Shown here one piece after another: positions 36,146 to 44,328 of a DNA stretch of 64,000 bases (its first letter is position 1; each line of letters opens with the position of its first letter). The position numbers were made by a program, and so were the translations under genes. Below the pieces are notes generated by a model that was not told the origin of the DNA, made no database searches, and saw only the letters and a list, made by a program, of their open reading frames with translations. Source of the DNA: Gordonia paraffinivorans NBRC 108238 (GTDB lineage Bacteria; Actinomycetota; Actinomycetes; Mycobacteriales; Mycobacteriaceae); contig NZ_BAOQ01000005.1 of NCBI RefSeq assembly GCF_000344155.1, positions 26,980-90,979 of the forward strand. The letters run 5' to 3'.

Positions 36146-38041
36146 ATGTCGAAGGATTCGGAACCCGAATCTCGACCCATCTCGGTTTCGGAGCTGCTGG
36201 CCCGATCGCAGGCGGACGGCGCCACCCCGACGACCCGGCGTGACGGCCGCGGACGCCGGCGTGCGGGCCGCGACGGCTCGCTCTCGGTGTCCGAGCTGAC
36301 CGGCGAGATCCCGAAGATCACCGACGCCCCGGCCTCGCGGTCGAGCCGCACGCGTCCGTCCCCGGCAGAGTCCGGGCCGGTTCCCGAGGCCCCGACGACC
36401 ACGCCTGCTCCCGCGCCGAAGACGTCTGGTGCTCCCGCACCGAAGGCGTCTGGTGCTCCCGCACCGAAGGCGTCTGGTGCTCGCGCACCGAAGGCGTCTG
36501 GTGCTCGCGCACCGAAGGCGTCCGAGGCCCCGGAGCCCGGTGTCACCGCCCCGGAGGCGACCGGTGTCACGGAGCCGACGGAGGCCGAGGCGCAGGCGGC
36601 TGCAGAACCGGAGACGCCCACCGACGCTGCGCCCTCGACGGCGCCCGAGACCGAGGCACCTGCCGAGCCGACCGCGGACGAGCGGTCGCGCGCGGATGCG
36701 TCCGGAGTCCCGTTCCCCAGGTCGTCGGACCCGACCCCGCGGCGTGCCGCCGACGATCGTCCGATTCCCGACTTCTGGGGTTCGGGGGCCGGCCGCCGGT
36801 CCACGGGCGGCCACACCGCGAGCGGCATGCCCGGCTTCGGCGACGTACCGCTCGCGACGCGCGACTTCAGCGCCGACGCCGTGGCCCGTCGACTCGCGGG
36901 GCAGTCGCGTGACGCGGGTTCGGCCCGGGCCGAGACCGTCGACGAGGAATCGGCCAACGCGGTCACCGGCATCATCCCGGTCGTCGACGGCCCCGAGGCG
37001 GACACCGACCTCACCGTCGTCGAGTCCGACGACGTCGACACCTACGCCCTCGCCGAGGTCGAGGGGACCGAGACGGATGTCCGCGAGCGCTCGGACACCG
37101 GCTTCTCCGAGGTCATGGACTTCGACGACTACCGCAACTTCGCCGATGTCGAGGCCGAGGGGGACCCGGCGGCCGAAGCCGCCGGCAAGAGCTCGCGCGG
37201 GCTCGGGGGACTGGCGCGGAAGCTGTTCGGCCGCAAGAAAACCGGACCGAAGGCCGACGAGGCCGGCTCGACGGTGAGCCGTGCCGCCTCGGCGAAGGCA
37301 GCGGCGTCCGCCCCCGGCGCGGAGGTCCCGTCGTCGACGAGCACCGCGCAGGCGGCCGGCGAGACCGCGGAGCGCGGCGACAACCCGACCGAGATCATCG
37401 AGCCGGTCGCCACCGACGAGGTCGGTGCCCCGGAACCGTCCGAGACCGACGAGACACAGGCCTGGCAGGCGTCGGCCCAGTGGTACGACACCGAGGCGTG
37501 GGCGGCCCCGGTCGTCGACGAGGACGAGCCGCAGCCGGCCGACGACGCCGACGGAGTGCAACCGGCCGACGAGACGCCGGCCGAGGTCGGTGCGGACTCG
37601 TCGGACACCGCCGCGCCGGCCGCTGCCGCCGACGTCCACGAGTCCCCGGCGGAGGCCGGGGCACCGGCCGTCCGGCTCGAGAAGGACCTCGAGCCCGAGC
37701 GCACGGTCTCGGCCGAGGCGGAGACCGGTGACGAGGACACCGCGGCACCCGACGCCGCCGAGACCAGCGACGAGCACGAGCCGTCGCCCGCGATGGCCTG
37801 GCTGTCGGTGATCGGTCAGGCGGTCCTCGGTCTCGCCGTCGGTGTCGGCCTGTTCTGGGGCTTCACCGAACTGTGGCGCTGGAACCCGTACTTCGCACTG
37901 GTGCTCGCGGTGGTGGTGATCTTCGGCATCGTCACGCTGTCCCATGTCGTGCGCCGCACCAAGGACCTGCCGACGACGCTGCTCTCGCTCGGCGTCGGCC
38001 TGCTCGTCACCATCGGCCCTCTGGTCTTGCTGGCCACGTGA
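36146..38041 (+). CDS. Acidic repeat-rich protein with C-terminal membrane helices (Rv0497-like)
   Basis: A 631-residue protein, much longer than the roughly 310 residues I recall for Rv0497. The N-terminus MSKDSEPESRPISVSELLA and the repeat DGSLSVSELTGEIPKI are conserved. Then follow a long Ala/Pro/Glu/Asp-rich disordered region with five APAPKASG-type repeats (residues about 88-127) and a conserved patch ETDVRERSDTGFSEVMDFDDYRNFADVEAEG. The C-terminus has two to three membrane helices (VIGQAVLGLAVGVGLFWG; YFALVLAVVVIFGIVTL). Most of it would be cytoplasmic. Its GTG-coupled neighbour overlaps the stop. Confidence 0.75.
   Translation: MSKDSEPESRPISVSELLARSQADGATPTTRRDGRGRRRAGRDGSLSVSELTGEIPKITDAPASRSSRTRPSPAESGPVPEAPTTTPAPAPKTSGAPAPKASGAPAPKASGARAPKASGARAPKASEAPEPGVTAPEATGVTEPTEAEAQAAAEPETPTDAAPSTAPETEAPAEPTADERSRADASGVPFPRSSDPTPRRAADDRPIPDFWGSGAGRRSTGGHTASGMPGFGDVPLATRDFSADAVARRLAGQSRDAGSARAETVDEESANAVTGIIPVVDGPEADTDLTVVESDDVDTYALAEVEGTETDVRERSDTGFSEVMDFDDYRNFADVEAEGDPAAEAAGKSSRGLGGLARKLFGRKKTGPKADEAGSTVSRAASAKAAASAPGAEVPSSTSTAQAAGETAERGDNPTEIIEPVATDEVGAPEPSETDETQAWQASAQWYDTEAWAAPVVDEDEPQPADDADGVQPADETPAEVGADSSDTAAPAAAADVHESPAEAGAPAVRLEKDLEPERTVSAEAETGDEDTAAPDAAETSDEHEPSPAMAWLSVIGQAVLGLAVGVGLFWGFTELWRWNPYFALVLAVVVIFGIVTLSHVVRRTKDLPTTLLSLGVGLLVTIGPLVLLAT
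36407..36526 (+). repeat. Five 24-bp tandem repeats encoding APAPKASG
   Basis: Five consecutive 24-bp units in frame within the acidic membrane protein gene encode APAPKTSG, APAPKASG twice, ARAPKASG and ARAPKASE. Units 2 and 3 are nearly identical at the DNA level (GCTCCCGCACCGAAGGCGTC), which suggests recent slippage expansion. Confidence 0.85.
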
Positions 38042-38982
38042 CGCCCGACATGTCGAATCCGCAGGTGCCGTCGTCCGGATTGCCGCCCATCGCCCGCACC
38101 GAGATCCCGATCGGGTTGTCGACCGCGTCGGTCTACCCGCAGAACACCGAGGCGGCGTTCGCCTACGCCGCCGAACTCGGTTTCGACGGTGTCGAGTTGA
38201 TGGTGTGGGGCGACCCGGTCAGTCAGGACATCGGGCGCGTGAGCTACCTGTCGGACCACTACCAGGTGCCGGTGCTGTCGGTGCATGCGCCGTGCCTGCT
38301 GATCTCGCAGCGCGTGTGGGGCCGCGACCCGATCGTGAAGCTGGCGCGTTCGGTCGAGGCCGCCGAGGATCTCGGCGCCCCGACGGTGGTCGTCCATCCG
38401 CCGTTCCGCTGGCAGCGGCGCTACGTCTCGGCGTTCGACGACCTCGTCGCCGAACTCGAGGACGACAGCGGGGTCGCGGTGGCCGTGGAGAACATGTTCC
38501 CGATGCGTGCCGACCGGCTGTTCGGCGCGGGGGAGCCGTCGGTGCGACGCCTCCAGAAGCGCGGGGGCGGCCCGGGCCTGGCCGCCTCGGCCTTCGGCAA
38601 GTCCATCGATCCCACCGACGACGGCTACTCGAACTACACGCTCGATCTCTCGCACACCGCGACCGCCGGGGTCGACGCGCTCGACCTCCTCGACCGCATG
38701 GGGTCCAACCTGAACCATCTGCACCTCGCCGACGGCCATGGGGCGGCGACCGACGAGCATCTCATCCCCGGCGACGGCGGGCAGCCCTGCGCCGAGGTGT
38801 GCCGGCGGATCGCGGAGAGCGACTTCAACGGGGCGGTGGTCCTCGAGATCAGCACGGGCAGCGCCCGGACCAAGCCCGAACGCAGTGCCCTGCTGGCGCG
38901 TTCGCTAGATTTTGCGCGGCAGCACCTGAAACGGGAGCTGCACCCCGAACACACTGGTCGACCAGGGGCCGCGGACCGGTAG
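38038..38982 (+). CDS. Sugar phosphate isomerase/epimerase-like TIM barrel (Rv0498-like)
   Basis: A 314-residue AP-endonuclease-2-like TIM barrel. IPIGLSTASVYPQNTEAAFAYAAELGFDGVELMVWGDP and VPVLSVHAPCLLISQRVWG are characteristic, with metal-ligand candidates in VVVHPPF, AVENMFP, DLSHTAT and HLHLADG. Such proteins are isomerases or endonucleases; the substrate is unknown. The start is GTG 38038, overlapping the preceding stop as GTGA; ATG 38050 is the alternative. Confidence 0.8.
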   Translation: MTPDMSNPQVPSSGLPPIARTEIPIGLSTASVYPQNTEAAFAYAAELGFDGVELMVWGDPVSQDIGRVSYLSDHYQVPVLSVHAPCLLISQRVWGRDPIVKLARSVEAAEDLGAPTVVVHPPFRWQRRYVSAFDDLVAELEDDSGVAVAVENMFPMRADRLFGAGEPSVRRLQKRGGGPGLAASAFGKSIDPTDDGYSNYTLDLSHTATAGVDALDLLDRMGSNLNHLHLADGHGAATDEHLIPGDGGQPCAEVCRRIAESDFNGAVVLEISTGSARTKPERSALLARSLDFARQHLKRELHPEHTGRPGAADR

Positions 38983-39054
38983 TCGTCGGTCCGTCTCCCA
39001 CCCATCTCGGTCGTCGCCGCCCGCTGTCGGGGTTCGCACGACGAAAGCGCGCAC

Positions 39055-39939
39055 ATGACTGCAAAGCTCACCGAGCTGCTGACCCTGACCGAGGTCGATC
39101 GCGGCGGACCGGACGCCGTCACCTACTCCGCCCATATCGACCCGACCTTCACGATCGGGCCCAAGGTGCACGGCGGCAGCCTGCAGATGGTGGTGGCCAA
39201 GGCGGCGCGTGAGGCGCTGACCGCGCTCACCCCGTCCCCCGCCGACTTGGCCGCAGACCCGGCCGCGCAGAAGTTCGCCGACGCCACGGCGGCGATGATC
39301 CCGGTGGCGATCTCCAGCGACTACCTCACCGCTCCGGACGCCGACGACATCGACCTCGTCGTGAAGGTGCTCAAGCGCGGGCGCACGGTCACGGTCCTGC
39401 GGGTCGACGCGGTGCAGGGCGGTCGCACCATGGTGACGTCGTCGGTGACCATGGCCCGTCCCGACACCGACCCGTCCCACCACTCCGGCCCCACCGTGCT
39501 CGACGGGACTCCCGTCGAGCCGCCGGCGACCGGCATCACGCTGGACGGTTCACCGGTCGCCGAGGTGAACCACCTGGGCTCGGCCGTCGACCTGGTCCTC
39601 GACTCCGAGACCTTCCCGGTGGTGCGCGGCGAGACCGGCGAACCGCTCGTCCGCGGCTGGATCCGGCCCAAGGGTCTCGACCCCGACGAGTACTTCTCGG
39701 TGCTCGTCTGCGACATCTCGCCGCCCGTCGTGATGAACCTGGCCCTCTTCGGCTGGGCGCCGACGGTCCAGCTGACCACCTACGTCCGCCGTCACCCGGC
39801 CCCGGGGTGGCTGCGATTCGCCGCGACCAGTACCGAGGTCGGACCCGGAATGTTCGAGGAGGATCATCTGGTGGTGGACTCGACCGGGACGGTGGTCGCG
39901 CAGTCCCGGCAATTGGCACTCATCCCCGCAGGAAGGTAG
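39055..39939 (+). CDS. Double-hotdog acyl-CoA thioesterase-like protein (Rv0499-like)
   Basis: A 294-residue protein with two hotdog repeats as in TesB-type thioesterases. The first half includes FTIGPKVHGGSLQMVVAKAAREAL and SSDYLTAPDADDIDLVVKVLKRGRTVTVLRVDAVQGGR; the second LVRGWIRPKGLDPDEYFSVLVCDISPPVVMNL and AQSRQLALIPAGR. It probably hydrolyses acyl-CoAs in the cytoplasm. It follows the TIM-barrel gene and precedes proC by only six bases, so proC is probably co-transcribed. Confidence 0.8.
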   Translation: MTAKLTELLTLTEVDRGGPDAVTYSAHIDPTFTIGPKVHGGSLQMVVAKAAREALTALTPSPADLAADPAAQKFADATAAMIPVAISSDYLTAPDADDIDLVVKVLKRGRTVTVLRVDAVQGGRTMVTSSVTMARPDTDPSHHSGPTVLDGTPVEPPATGITLDGSPVAEVNHLGSAVDLVLDSETFPVVRGETGEPLVRGWIRPKGLDPDEYFSVLVCDISPPVVMNLALFGWAPTVQLTTYVRRHPAPGWLRFAATSTEVGPGMFEEDHLVVDSTGTVVAQSRQLALIPAGR

Positions 39940-39945
39940 ACATCC

Positions 39946-40806
39946 GTGAGCGAACGCATCGCCATCATCGGCGGAGGCAAGATCGGCGAGGCCCTGCTCG
40001 CCGGTCTGATCGGCGCCGGCACCCCGACGAGGGATCTCGTCGTCGCGGAGAAGGTCGAGGCACGAGCGGCCGAGATCGCCGATGAGTACGGGGTGCTCGT
40101 CACCGACGTGAAGTCGGCCGCGGAGTCCGCCCAGTACGTGTTCCTCGCGATCAAGCCCGACGACGTCGACTCGGTCCTGCGGGAGCTGGCGGCGGCCGAG
40201 GACAACGCCGAGACCGAGCGGGTGACGGTCACCCTGGTCGCCGGCATCCCGCTGGCCCGCTACGAGAGCGCCCTGCAGGCCGGGTCCCCGGTCATCCGCG
40301 TCATGCCCAACACCCCGATGCTGGTCAACGAGGCCATGTCCGCGGTCGCCGCCGGACGATACGTCGGCGAGGAGCAGCTCGACGCCGTCGTGCGGATCCT
40401 CAAGACCGTGGGTCGGGTGGCAGTCGTCCCGGAAAAGCAGATGGACGCGGTGACCGCGGTGTCCGGCTCCGGTCCCGCCTACGTCTTCCTGCTTGCCGAG
40501 GCCATGATCGACGCCGGCGTCGGCCTGGGCCTCACGCGCGCCCAGGCGTCGGAGATGGCGGTGCAGACCATCCGCGGTGCCGGCATCCTGCTCAGCGACT
40601 CGGGCCTGTCGCCGGTCGATCTGAGGGCAGCGGTGACCTCTCCCGGCGGCACCACCGCCGAGGCGATCCGGGAGTTCGAGGCCAACGGCCTCCGGCACGC
40701 CGTCTACCAGGCCACACGCGCCTGCGCGGCCGCCAGCGCGCGGGGCGGACGTCGAGTGGAAGTCGAGGGTTTGGGGCAGGGCCACGCCGGGTCCGGCACC
40801 CCATGA
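39946..40806 (+). CDS. proC: Pyrroline-5-carboxylate reductase
   Basis: A 286-residue final enzyme of proline synthesis, using NAD(P)H. Rossmann motif IIGGGKIGEALLAGLIGAG, VIRVMPNTPMLVNEAMSA, and the dimerisation/active-site region VSGSGPAYVFLLAEAMIDAGVGLGL with VTSPGGTTAEAIREFE are intact. The last 30 residues (RGGRRVEVEGLGQGHAG) extend beyond the usual Ser-rich end; a late frameshift or a simple extension would explain this equally well. GTG start at 39946. Confidence 0.94.
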   Translation: MSERIAIIGGGKIGEALLAGLIGAGTPTRDLVVAEKVEARAAEIADEYGVLVTDVKSAAESAQYVFLAIKPDDVDSVLRELAAAEDNAETERVTVTLVAGIPLARYESALQAGSPVIRVMPNTPMLVNEAMSAVAAGRYVGEEQLDAVVRILKTVGRVAVVPEKQMDAVTAVSGSGPAYVFLLAEAMIDAGVGLGLTRAQASEMAVQTIRGAGILLSDSGLSPVDLRAAVTSPGGTTAEAIREFEANGLRHAVYQATRACAAASARGGRRVEVEGLGQGHAGSGTP

Positions 40807-40821
40807 CTTGTGGTCGATGAG

Positions 40822-40853
40822 CCGTGAAACCCCAGCATGTTGGGGTTTCACGG
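40822..40853 (+). terminator. Strong hairpin after proC
   Basis: Perfect 13-base arms CCGTGAAACCCCA (40822-40834) and TGGGGTTTCACGG (40841-40853) with a six-base loop, 16 bp past the proC stop. A second stem, GTGAAAAAGC (40853-40862) with GCTTTTTTCAC (40886-40896), follows at once. The two stems share bases and could be alternatives. Confidence 0.7.
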
Positions 40854-40994
40854 TGAAAAAGCCGGAGATTCTGGTCCCTCTCGTCGCTTTTTTCACATCA
40901 GCCACGCTAAGCTGCTTCAAGCACGTGCGTGTCTGATGTCCGCAGGAGGGGAAGCCTGCGGCCGCGACGCGTGCACCGGAGGTATGAGTGATCC

Positions 40995-41228
40995 ATGGCA
41001 CCTGCAGACACTCCTGGTGACAGGACCGGTTCGGTGAGCAACGCGACCTCTGCGTCGCAGTTCCTCACCGTCGCCGAGGTTGCGTCGCTGATGCGCGTTT
41101 CGAAGATGACCGTCTACCGTCTCGTCCACAACGGCGAACTGCCTGCGGTTCGGGTCGGACGCTCGTTCCGCGTGCACGCCAAGGCGGTGCACGACTACCT
41201 GGAGACGTCGTACTTCGACGCCGGCTAG
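40995..41228 (+). CDS. MerR/excisionase-type helix-turn-helix protein (Rv0500A-like)
   Basis: A 77-residue DNA-binding protein. FLTVAEVASLMRVSKMTVYRLVHNGELPAVRVGRSFRVHAKAVHDYL is a complete excisionase-family winged helix, in which the wing RVGRSFR contacts DNA. Despite the family name it lies in a conserved chromosomal block next to bS22 (as Rv0500A in M. tuberculosis), not near an integrase, so a regulatory role is more likely than excision. Start at ATG 40995; GTG 41034 would remove 13 residues that look unstructured. Confidence 0.85.
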   Translation: MAPADTPGDRTGSVSNATSASQFLTVAEVASLMRVSKMTVYRLVHNGELPAVRVGRSFRVHAKAVHDYLETSYFDAG

Positions 41229-41261
41229 GTCTTCTTCGCGCACAGCTGCGATCTGGAACCG

Positions 41262-41301
41262 AACGCTCCCGTGGATGGCCCCGGCCACCCGCGGGGGCGT
41301 T
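41262..41301 (+). terminator. Hairpin after the HTH gene
   Basis: Ten-base arms AACGCTCCCG and CGGGGGCGTT (one G-U pair) enclose a GC-rich inner stem, and TTGTGG follows. It is about 35 bp past the HTH stop. The remaining gap to 41503 carries only a weak -10-like TAGTCT at 41366-41371 that may serve bS22. Confidence 0.5.
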
Positions 41302-41503
41302 TGTGGTTCCGGGCCCCGGGTATTCCGACGGGGTACCCGATTTCCGTAACCGGAGGACCGACCGGTAGTCTCAGAGGTCGCGTACCTGGATGTACCGGTA
41401 GCTCCCTCCGGTGTCGACACACCAGTCGACGACCGACGAAGCCGATCGTGTGCAGGCCAGGGTCGGTCAAGTACATCAGTGTCAATCGTGAGGAAGCGCC
41501 CCG

Positions 41504-41605
41504 ATGGGTTCAGTGATCAAGAAGCGCCGCAAGCGCATGTCGAAGAAGAAGCACCGCAAGCTGCTGCGTCGGACCCGGGTGCAGCGCCGTAAGCTCGGCA
41601 AATAA
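41504..41605 (+). CDS. Small ribosomal subunit protein bS22 (AURKAIP1/COX24 domain)
   Basis: A 33-residue, extremely basic protein ([19 protein letters not shown], ending [12 protein letters not shown]). It agrees with the mycobacterial Rv0500B/bS22 sequence at every residue I can recall. bS22 binds the 30S subunit near the mRNA decoding region. The ATG follows GAGGAAG by nine bases. Very short genes such as this are often missed; a classic terminator follows it. Confidence 0.93.
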
Positions 41606-41621
41606 GCACTCCTTTGGCACA

Positions 41622-41646
41622 GGCCCCGCCCGCGGCGGGGCCTTTT
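41622..41646 (+). terminator. Rho-independent terminator after bS22
   Basis: GGCCCCGCC and GGCGGGGCC form a perfect nine-bp stem with a CGC loop, followed by TTTTGCTTTT. It is the clearest intrinsic terminator in the window, 16 bp past the bS22 stop. Confidence 0.9.
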
Positions 41647-41737
41647 GCTTTTCTCGTCGCCGCCCCGCAGCGGCCCGGTGCCGTCTCGGCCCCGCCTCGT
41701 CGGGACGGATCGCGGAGATGCGGTTAGCCTCGACGAC

Positions 41738-42790
41738 ATGGCCGAATCCTCCGCAGAGTCGCCTCGCGTCGTCCTGGTCACGGGAGCCTCGACCTTCATC
41801 GGCGGTTACCTCGTGGCCCGACTGGCGGCCAACCCGGACATCGAGCGGGTGCTGGCAGTGGACTCGCGCGTCCCGCGCAAGGACCTGCTGCGTCGTATGG
41901 GCTGCGCGGAGTTCCTGCGGCTGGACATCCGTCGCCCCACGATCGCCAAGGCCCTCGCGACCTACGACGTCGACACCGTGGTGCATGCGGCGACGTCCAT
42001 CGTCGACACCGCCCCGCACTCGTCGGCGATCAAGGAGTTCAACGTCGTCAGCGCCATGCAGGTCTGCGCGGCCTGTCAGCGCACGCCCTCGGTGAAGCGG
42101 CTCGTGCTGCGCTCGACGGCGATGGTCTACGGTGCGAGCGCGCACGACCCGTCGCATTTCTCCGAGGAGACCCGCGCGCGGCGCGAGCCGAAGCACGGCT
42201 ACGGGCGCGACCTGCTCGACGTGGAGGGATATGTCCGAGGCCTCGGGCGCCGCCGGCCGGACATCGCGATCACGATCGTGCGTCCGCAGGCGATGCTCGG
42301 TCCCCGGATCAACACGCGGATGAGCTCCTATCTGTCCCTGCCGGTGGTGCCGACGGTGATCGGCTACCAGCCGCGGCTGCAGTTCCTGCACGAGGAGGAC
42401 GCGCTCGCCGCGATGGAGCATGCGACCCTGGCCGGGAAGGCGGGCACCTTCAACGTCGCCGGTGAGGGAGTGGTGACGCTGACCCAGGCGATCCGGCGGA
42501 TCGGGCACATCGAGCTGCCGGTCCCGGCCGGCCTGCTCGCGCCCATCTCGGGCGTCTTCCAGGACCTGCGGTCGGCGAAGCTGCGCAGTTCGCAGACGGA
42601 GTTCCTGACCTACGGCCGCGTGCTGGACACCACGCGCATGCGCACCGAGCTCGGCTTCGTGCCCAAGTACACGACACTCGAGACGCTCGACGACTTCATC
42701 GAACGCAGCGGCGTCACCCCGGTGCTCGGGGCGGACGCGTGGCGGGGACTCGAGCAGCGGGTCGTGGCCGCAGCACATCAGTTGCAGTGA
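41738..42790 (+). CDS. NAD-dependent epimerase/dehydratase family protein (Rv0501-like)
   Basis: A 350-residue extended SDR. The NAD-binding motif VTGASTFIGGYLVARL, the strand DTVVHAATSIVDT and the catalytic region LRSTAMVYGASA are present. The expected YxxxK reads GYGRDLL, that is Y with no Lys three residues later, so classical epimerase chemistry is uncertain. M. tuberculosis labels the equivalent gene galE2 on weak grounds. Start at ATG 41738. Confidence 0.8.
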   Translation: MAESSAESPRVVLVTGASTFIGGYLVARLAANPDIERVLAVDSRVPRKDLLRRMGCAEFLRLDIRRPTIAKALATYDVDTVVHAATSIVDTAPHSSAIKEFNVVSAMQVCAACQRTPSVKRLVLRSTAMVYGASAHDPSHFSEETRARREPKHGYGRDLLDVEGYVRGLGRRRPDIAITIVRPQAMLGPRINTRMSSYLSLPVVPTVIGYQPRLQFLHEEDALAAMEHATLAGKAGTFNVAGEGVVTLTQAIRRIGHIELPVPAGLLAPISGVFQDLRSAKLRSSQTEFLTYGRVLDTTRMRTELGFVPKYTTLETLDDFIERSGVTPVLGADAWRGLEQRVVAAAHQLQ

Positions 42791-43109
42791 GTGCCTGAGA
42801 TCTGGCACCGAGGTTCCGGGTCGAGGTGCGCAACGTCACTGCAACCCGTAGACTTGGACGCCAGACCCAGAGTGGCACGACCGCAGGGCCGCGGCCGTGG
42901 ACGACGGGTAAGGTCCCGGGTGGCGGTGGTCTCCGACGATCGACGCTCCGTGGTGCACCGTTCAAGTCATCGACCGCGCGCCGTTGCGCCAGTGGATCCG
43001 GGGGCATGGCCTGTGACGGAACGATATGCCGGCAGTACCCGGGGCCCCTTCGGTTCACACATCGAGCCGGGGACGGGGCCGACGGACGAAACCCAGAGGT
43101 AGACGAGGG
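42791..43109. other. 319-bp intergenic region before the acyltransferase
   Basis: No convincing gene here: a short GTG frame at 42791 gives an Arg-rich peptide without family resemblance. A -10-like TAGACT lies at 42849-42854 without a clear -35. It is probably a long leader or promoter region for the following gene. Confidence 0.4.
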
Positions 43110-44279
43110 GTGAGCGCCTTGACAGGTGGCGGAGCGACAGATGCACGTACCGCGAAGGTCATCCAGCTCTATGCCTCACCGTCGGGGCCCGACGCCGCAC
43201 GCGACTCCGGTCGCCGTCGGCACCCGAGTCAGCAGGGCGTCGGCCGCGGGCCGAAAACATCTGTGAAGCAACGGGATTCGGAGAATCTCGCGCACCCGAA
43301 CACCGACGGTTTCGGTCAGCCGCCCGCTCAGGTCACCCCGATCAGCAGCGACATCGCGCTGTCCGACGAGGCGCTCGGCGTCGAGCATCGCGGCCCGTCG
43401 ACGTCGTCGCCGCTGTTCAGCCTCGGCGGCATCCGCAGCGCGGTCGCCGACACGCTGACCGCGACCGCCGGCTTCATCCGGGAACGCATGGCCGGCGAGT
43501 ACGAGGTCGACGAGTTCGGCTTCGACCCGCACTTCACCGAGGCCGTCTGGTTCCCGGCGGTCCGCCAGGTCTACGAGAAGTGGTTCCGCGTCGAGGTCAC
43601 CGGCATCGAGAACCTGCCGCGCGAGGGAGGCGCCCTGCTCGTGGCGAACCACGCGGGCACCATCCCGGTCGACGCGATCATCACCTCGCTCGCGGTCCAC
43701 GACAACCACCCCGACCACCGTCACCTGCGGCTCCTCGCCGCCGACATGGCGTTCGACACGCCGGGGATCAGCGAGGTCGCCCGGCGCATCGGCGCGACCC
43801 TGGCGTGCACCAACGACGCCGACCGGTTGCTCCGCCAGGGTGAGCTCACCGCGGTGTGGCCGGAAGGCTTCAAGGGCATCGGCAAGCTCTACAAGGACCG
43901 CTACAAGCTGCAGCGGTTCGGCCGCGGCGGCTTCGTGACGACGGCCCTGCGCAACGCGGCGCCGATCGTGCCGGTCTCGATCGTGGGCTCGGAGGAGATC
44001 TACCCGATGCTCGCCGATCTCAAGCCGCTCGCCAAGATCCTCGGGCTGCCGTACTTCCCGATCACGCCGTTGTTCCCGTGGCTGGGACCGCTCGGCATGG
44101 TCCCGCTGCCGTCGAAGTGGCACATCCACTTCGGCCGGCCCATCGAGACCGGGGGATACGACGAGTCGTCGGCCGACGACCCGATGGTGGTCTTCGACCT
44201 CACCGACCACGTGCGCGAGGAGATCCAGCAGACGCTCTTCCGCATGCTCAGCCGGCGCGGCAGCGTCTACTTCGGCTGA
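43110..44279 (+). CDS. Lysophospholipid acyltransferase family protein (Rv0502-like)
   Basis: A 389-residue protein. About 130 N-terminal residues are poorly conserved and disordered; the PlsC-like domain starts near VWFPAVRQVYEKWFRVEVTGIENLP. The acceptor motif is VANHAGTIPVDAI, a His and Asp separated by six residues instead of the four of classical PlsC. WPEGFKGIGK is the glycerophosphate-binding block. It probably acylates a lipid at the membrane; substrate unknown. GTG 43110 is preceded by GAGGG; the start is tentative because of the weakly conserved head. Confidence 0.8.
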   Translation: MSALTGGGATDARTAKVIQLYASPSGPDAARDSGRRRHPSQQGVGRGPKTSVKQRDSENLAHPNTDGFGQPPAQVTPISSDIALSDEALGVEHRGPSTSSPLFSLGGIRSAVADTLTATAGFIRERMAGEYEVDEFGFDPHFTEAVWFPAVRQVYEKWFRVEVTGIENLPREGGALLVANHAGTIPVDAIITSLAVHDNHPDHRHLRLLAADMAFDTPGISEVARRIGATLACTNDADRLLRQGELTAVWPEGFKGIGKLYKDRYKLQRFGRGGFVTTALRNAAPIVPVSIVGSEEIYPMLADLKPLAKILGLPYFPITPLFPWLGPLGMVPLPSKWHIHFGRPIETGGYDESSADDPMVVFDLTDHVREEIQQTLFRMLSRRGSVYFG

Positions 44280-44328
44280 CACGTCGCTTTTCCTGACACG
44301 GACCGCGGCGGCTGCTACCCATTGAGGC

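Noticed and set aside
36407..36526. Tandem 24-bp repeats considered as a CRISPR array
   Set aside because: Units are contiguous without spacers and stay in frame inside a coding region.
40720..40806. Frameshift at the 3' end of proC
   Set aside because: The unusual tail is outside the catalytic core and the frame stays open to a stop just before a hairpin; no alternative frame gives a clearly better family end.
40995..41228. Excisionase-family protein as evidence of a prophage or integrative element
   Set aside because: No integrase, attachment repeats or phage genes nearby, and the gene sits in the conserved proC-bS22 block found in mycobacteria.
42791..43102. Possible small gene between the epimerase and acyltransferase genes
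   Set aside because: GTG start without a ribosome-binding site, Arg-rich peptide and no motif; more likely leader sequence.
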